Assembly (NCBI GenBank): GCA_020637555.1
Contig: JACKKF010000003.1
Location: 124,001-188,000, forward strand
DNA length: 64,000 nucleotides
Origin: Rhodobacter sp.
GTDB lineage: Bacteria > Pseudomonadota > Alphaproteobacteria > Rhodobacterales > Rhodobacteraceae
Reading direction: 5' to 3'
Below, piece by piece: positions 61,303 through 64,000 of this stretch; within the stretch, counting starts at the first letter, position 1, and each line of letters starts with the position of its first letter. Under the pieces are notes generated by a model, which was given only the letters and a program-made list of their open reading frames with translations, searched no databases and was not told where the DNA came from. The position numbers were made by a program, and so were the translations under genes.

Positions 61303-62388
61303 ATGCTTTACTGGTTGGCCGAATTTTCGGAATCGTTCATTGCCTTCAACCTTTTCCGCTACATCACCGTGCGCGCGGGCGCGGCCTTCTTCACCGCGCT
61401 GATCTTCGGCTTCGTGTTTGGCAAACCGCTGATCAACTATCTCAGGCGGCGCCAGGGCAAGGGCCAGCCGATCCGCGAGGACGGGCCGGAATCGCATCTG
61501 CTGACGAAAAAAGGCACGCCGACCATGGGCGGTTTGCTGATCCTGTCCGCGCTGACCTTTTCGACCTTGCTGTGGGCGCGGCTCGACAATGTCTATGTCT
61601 GGCTTGTTCTGGGGGTCACGCTGGGGTTTGGCGCCATCGGCTTTGCCGACGATTACGCCAAGGTCAAGAAATCGAACACCAAGGGTGTCTCGGGCAAGAT
61701 CCGCATGGCGCTGGGGTTGTTGATCGCATTGATCGCGGCGCTGGTCGCGATGTATTCCCATCCCGCCGATCTGCAGGGGCAACTGGCGCTGCCGGTGTTC
61801 AAGACCGCGCTCATCAACCTGGGCTGGTTTTTCGTGCCGTTTGCCATGCTGGTGATCGTCGGGTCGGCCAACGCGGTCAACCTGACCGATGGCCTGGACG
61901 GGTTGGCCATCATGCCGGTGATGATCGCGGCCGGAACGCTGGGGGTGATCGCCTACGCGGTGGGGCGTGTCGATTTCACCTCGTATCTGGATGTGCACTA
62001 TGTGCCGGGCACGGGCGAGCTGCTGATCTTTACCGCGGCGCTGGCGGGCGGCGGCCTGGGTTTCCTGTGGTATAACGCACCACCCGCCGCCGTGTTCATG
62101 GGCGACACCGGGTCGCTGGCGCTGGGCGGCGCCCTGGGCGCGATCGCCGTCGCGACCAAGCATGAGATCGTGCTGGCGATTGTCGGCGGCCTCTTCGTTG
62201 TCGAGGCCCTGAGCGTCATCATCCAGGTCGCCTATTTCAAGCGGACCGGGCGGCGGGTCTTCCTGATGGCGCCGATCCACCATCATTTCGAGAAGAAGGG
62301 CTGGGCCGAGCCCCAGATCGTCATCCGTTTCTGGATCATTTCGCTGGTGCTGGCGCTGATCGGCCTGGCGACGCTGAAGATCCGTTAG
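61303..62388 (+). CDS. mraY: Phospho-MurNAc-pentapeptide translocase
   Basis: 361 residues with about ten transmembrane helices. Catalytic motifs: GTPTMGGLLIL, GFADDYAKVKK (the Asp pair), NAVNLTDGLDGLA and PIHHHFEKKGW. It makes lipid I on the inner face of the membrane. It starts 4 nt after murF. Its stop overlaps by 4 nt the stop of a convergent DUF6455 gene, so the usual murD-ftsW continuation of the dcw cluster does not follow directly here. Confidence 0.98.
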   Translation: MLYWLAEFSESFIAFNLFRYITVRAGAAFFTALIFGFVFGKPLINYLRRRQGKGQPIREDGPESHLLTKKGTPTMGGLLILSALTFSTLLWARLDNVYVWLVLGVTLGFGAIGFADDYAKVKKSNTKGVSGKIRMALGLLIALIAALVAMYSHPADLQGQLALPVFKTALINLGWFFVPFAMLVIVGSANAVNLTDGLDGLAIMPVMIAAGTLGVIAYAVGRVDFTSYLDVHYVPGTGELLIFTAALAGGGLGFLWYNAPPAAVFMGDTGSLALGGALGAIAVATKHEIVLAIVGGLFVVEALSVIIQVAYFKRTGRRVFLMAPIHHHFEKKGWAEPQIVIRFWIISLVLALIGLATLKIR

Positions 62389-62654
62389 GCGCCGTCCGAC
62401 TGGCTGCGCAACCGCAGCAGCATCTCGCGGTTGCGGCAATAGCCGGGCGTGTCCTCGGCGCCGTTCGGGTGGGTTGCCAGCCAATCGGGGCAGTCGTCGC
62501 CGCCCTCGCAACCGACGCAAGCCAGGATCGCATTTCGCAATTCCTGCGCCGACAGTGTTTCGTGGCTGAGGGCCGCATCGAGGTTGGCGTGCAGCGTTTC
62601 GCCCATCCGGTTCATGAGATCGGCGTGGTGGTCCAGTTTCTTGAGGAAACCCAT
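62385..62654 (-). CDS. DUF6455 family small Cys-containing protein
   Basis: 89 residues from the ATG at 62654, with AAGGAG 7 nt upstream. Helical N-terminus (MGFLKKLDHHADLMNRMGETLHANLD), then a cysteine cluster AILACVGCEGGDDCPDWL and GYCRNREMLLRL. Four cysteines in CX2CX5C...C spacing could bind metal. Small proteins of this type are common in Rhodobacteraceae, with no known function. It is inserted convergently at the end of mraY, breaking the dcw gene order. Confidence 0.75.
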   Translation of the reverse strand: MGFLKKLDHHADLMNRMGETLHANLDAALSHETLSAQELRNAILACVGCEGGDDCPDWLATHPNGAEDTPGYCRNREMLLRLRSQSDGA

Positions 62655-62731
62655 GGGCAAACTCCTTGCGTATGCAACGAGTGTGCCAGCCCGTCCGCTG
62701 CCTGCCCTTGACCTGGATCAATCCGGTGCGG

Positions 62732-63643
62732 TCAGGCCAGCAGCGTCAGCGCGCGGAGCAGAAAGTCGTCGCGGACGGACGGGCGCTCCATCAGGAGTTC
62801 GTGTTTCGCGCCGGGATAGTCCACCAGTTCGGCACCCGGCCAGCGCGCCACACGGTCGCGGATCGCCCGGGCCGAAACGATGGCCTCGTCCCCGCCCAGG
62901 CCGAACAGCGCGGGAACCGTCGGCGATGGCAGGGCCGCCAGCGCGCGCATCTCGGACATGGCGGCCGCCATCCACCGCAAGGTCGGCCCGCCCAGCGACA
63001 GGCGCGGGTCGGTCCGGATCTGCGCCTTCATGCGGTCGAACTGGTCGCGGTCGGTGGTCAGGTTTCCGGTTTCGAACGCCATGGACGGCAGCCCGAAATC
63101 GGGCCCGGTGGTCGGCGCATAGCCGCGATCCAGGCCAAAAGGGTGCGCCAGGGCCGCCAGCGCGGACATCAACGCCGTCAATGCGGCCGGTTGCGCCAGT
63201 CCCAGCATGGGGGCGCTGAACACCACGCCCGGCGGGGTCAGGCCGCGCATCAGCGCGCGAAGCGCGATGCAGCCGCCCATGGAATGCGCGATCCAGGGCA
63301 GGGGGCCGGGCGCCAGATCGGCCGCAGCCGCAAGCACGGCGTCCAGGTCGTGCTGGAAGCCGGAAAAATCCGCCACGTCGCCCTTGAGCGGATCGGCCAG
63401 GGCGCGGTCGGCCAGGCCCTGACCGCGCCAGTCGACCACCAGCGCCCCCCGGCCGGCAGCCGCCAGATCGCGAATGACCAGGCCATATTTCTCGATGTAT
63501 TCGGTGCGGCCAGGCAGGATCAGGACTGGCGCGGCGCCGGGCCAGTGTGCCAACCGGATCCGCACGCCATCGGCGGCGCGCAGCCACAAGGCCCGCCCCC
63601 CCTCGGGTGCGCCACAGGGCGCGAGGGGGGCGGGACCCTCCAT
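62732..63643 (-). CDS. Alpha/beta hydrolase, lysophospholipase-like
   Basis: 303 residues. Alpha/beta-hydrolase features: APVLILPGRTEYIEKYGLVIRDL at the oxyanion strand, LVVDWRGQGLADRAL, the nucleophile elbow WIAHSMGGCIALRA, and the late Asp/His in VPALFGLGGDEAIVS and YPGAKHELLMERP. The GRTEYIEKYG motif is typical of PldB-like lysophospholipases/monoacylglycerol lipases. It begins 2 nt after the upstream SCP2 gene stop, so the two form an operon. The substrate is not known. Confidence 0.88.
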   Translation of the reverse strand: MEGPAPLAPCGAPEGGRALWLRAADGVRIRLAHWPGAAPVLILPGRTEYIEKYGLVIRDLAAAGRGALVVDWRGQGLADRALADPLKGDVADFSGFQHDLDAVLAAAADLAPGPLPWIAHSMGGCIALRALMRGLTPPGVVFSAPMLGLAQPAALTALMSALAALAHPFGLDRGYAPTTGPDFGLPSMAFETGNLTTDRDQFDRMKAQIRTDPRLSLGGPTLRWMAAAMSEMRALAALPSPTVPALFGLGGDEAIVSARAIRDRVARWPGAELVDYPGAKHELLMERPSVRDDFLLRALTLLA

Positions 63644-63645
63644 GT

Positions 63646-63933
63646 TCAGCCCAGGACCGACGCGAGTTTCATCGCCTCGCTCATCGACCCGTCGATGGAC
63701 AGTTTGCCCGACATGAAGGCCATGGTCGGGTTCACGTCGCCGTTCATCATCCCTTCGAACGTGTCGGCCGAGGCGGTGAGCGTGACGTTGGTCTCGTCGT
63801 CACCCGCCCGAACGCCTTGCGAATCGAGGATGATCGAGCCCTCGCCCTCGATGACGAATTTCGCCGAGCCGTCGAAACCGCCCGAAACCTTGTCCTGAAG
63901 GGCCTCGACGGCCTTGTCGATGATGGTGCTCAT
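63646..63933 (-). CDS. SCP2 sterol-carrier domain protein
   Basis: 95 residues from the ATG at 63933, the usual size of single-domain SCP2 proteins. Landmarks: AKFVIEGEGSIILDSQG, TNVTLTASADTFEGMMNGDVNPTMAFMSGKLSIDGSMSEAMKLASVL (by segments). The domain has a hydrophobic lipid tunnel and may carry acyl or lipid molecules for the adjacent alpha/beta hydrolase (inference). The 67 nt to its right up to the window edge contain no recognisable feature. Confidence 0.9.
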   Translation of the reverse strand: MSTIIDKAVEALQDKVSGGFDGSAKFVIEGEGSIILDSQGVRAGDDETNVTLTASADTFEGMMNGDVNPTMAFMSGKLSIDGSMSEAMKLASVLG

Positions 63934-64000
63934 GGTTGCTTGTCCTGTTCGTGATCCCAAGTGACGCCCTGCGCGTGGCGAGGCTCTTCGCTTTCCGGCC

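Overview
The window is about 64 kb of high-GC chromosome from an alphaproteobacterium of the Rhodobacteraceae/Paracoccaceae group (Rhodobacter-like). The main evidence is a complete Rhodobacter capsulatus-type gene transfer agent (GTA) cluster next to cysE, LexA boxes of the alphaproteobacterial GTTC-N7-GTTC type, and the order CcsR-type small RNA array, mrp, UpsM-like leader, mraZ, which resembles Rhodobacter sphaeroides. Most of the window is core chromosome. No integrase, transposase, CRISPR array or plasmid function was seen.

Layout. 1-9.6 kb: the 5' end of an indolepyruvate ferredoxin oxidoreductase-like gene, a Tat-exported unknown, a transporter/aminotransferase pair, a polysaccharide deacetylase, tRNA-Gly(TCC), the manC-manB pair for GDP-mannose supply, recA, a MOSC-like protein and a DUF1330 protein. 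9.6-22.3 kb: alaS, the aconitase gene acnA, a DUF1223 protein, two adjacent lauroyl-type acyltransferases, then acpP, fabG, fabF and mltG (lipid and envelope metabolism). 22.8-36.9 kb: the GTA structural cluster from small terminase (g1) to the large tail-fibre/host-range protein (g15), in canonical order and with apparently intact frames. 36.9-51.9 kb: cysE, the SOS-type helicase uvrD, a desaturase, a class II amidotransferase, an asparaginase-like protein, an IalB-family protein, rlmN, a secreted protease with Cys-rich repeats, a secreted repeat protein, metG and a secreted unknown.

52.0-54.8 kb holds the most interesting RNA biology. On the minus strand a DUF1127 gene (CcaF1-like) is followed by eight consecutive stem-loops. 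Seven expose a full CCUCCUCCC anti-Shine-Dalgarno motif in the loop and one is degenerate. This is an expanded CcsR/'cuckoo RNA' array; R. sphaeroides has four members. The last hairpin doubles as an intrinsic terminator. After mrp comes an AT-rich stretch with DnaA-box-like sites, two TGGCA-N5-TGGCA direct repeats that look like MraZ operators, a sigma70-like promoter, and a leader of about 190 nt ending in a terminator just before mraZ. That leader fits the sRNA UpsM.

54.8-62.4 kb: the start of the division and cell wall (dcw) operon, mraZ-rsmH-ftsL-ftsI-murE-murF-mraY, tightly packed. 62.4-64 kb: three minus-strand genes, for a DUF6455 protein, an alpha/beta hydrolase and an SCP2 sterol-carrier-like protein.

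Gene starts were moved inward from the longest open frame wherever a ribosome binding site, signal peptide or family N-terminus supported it. Functional names rest on motif and family recognition by eye; no database search was run.
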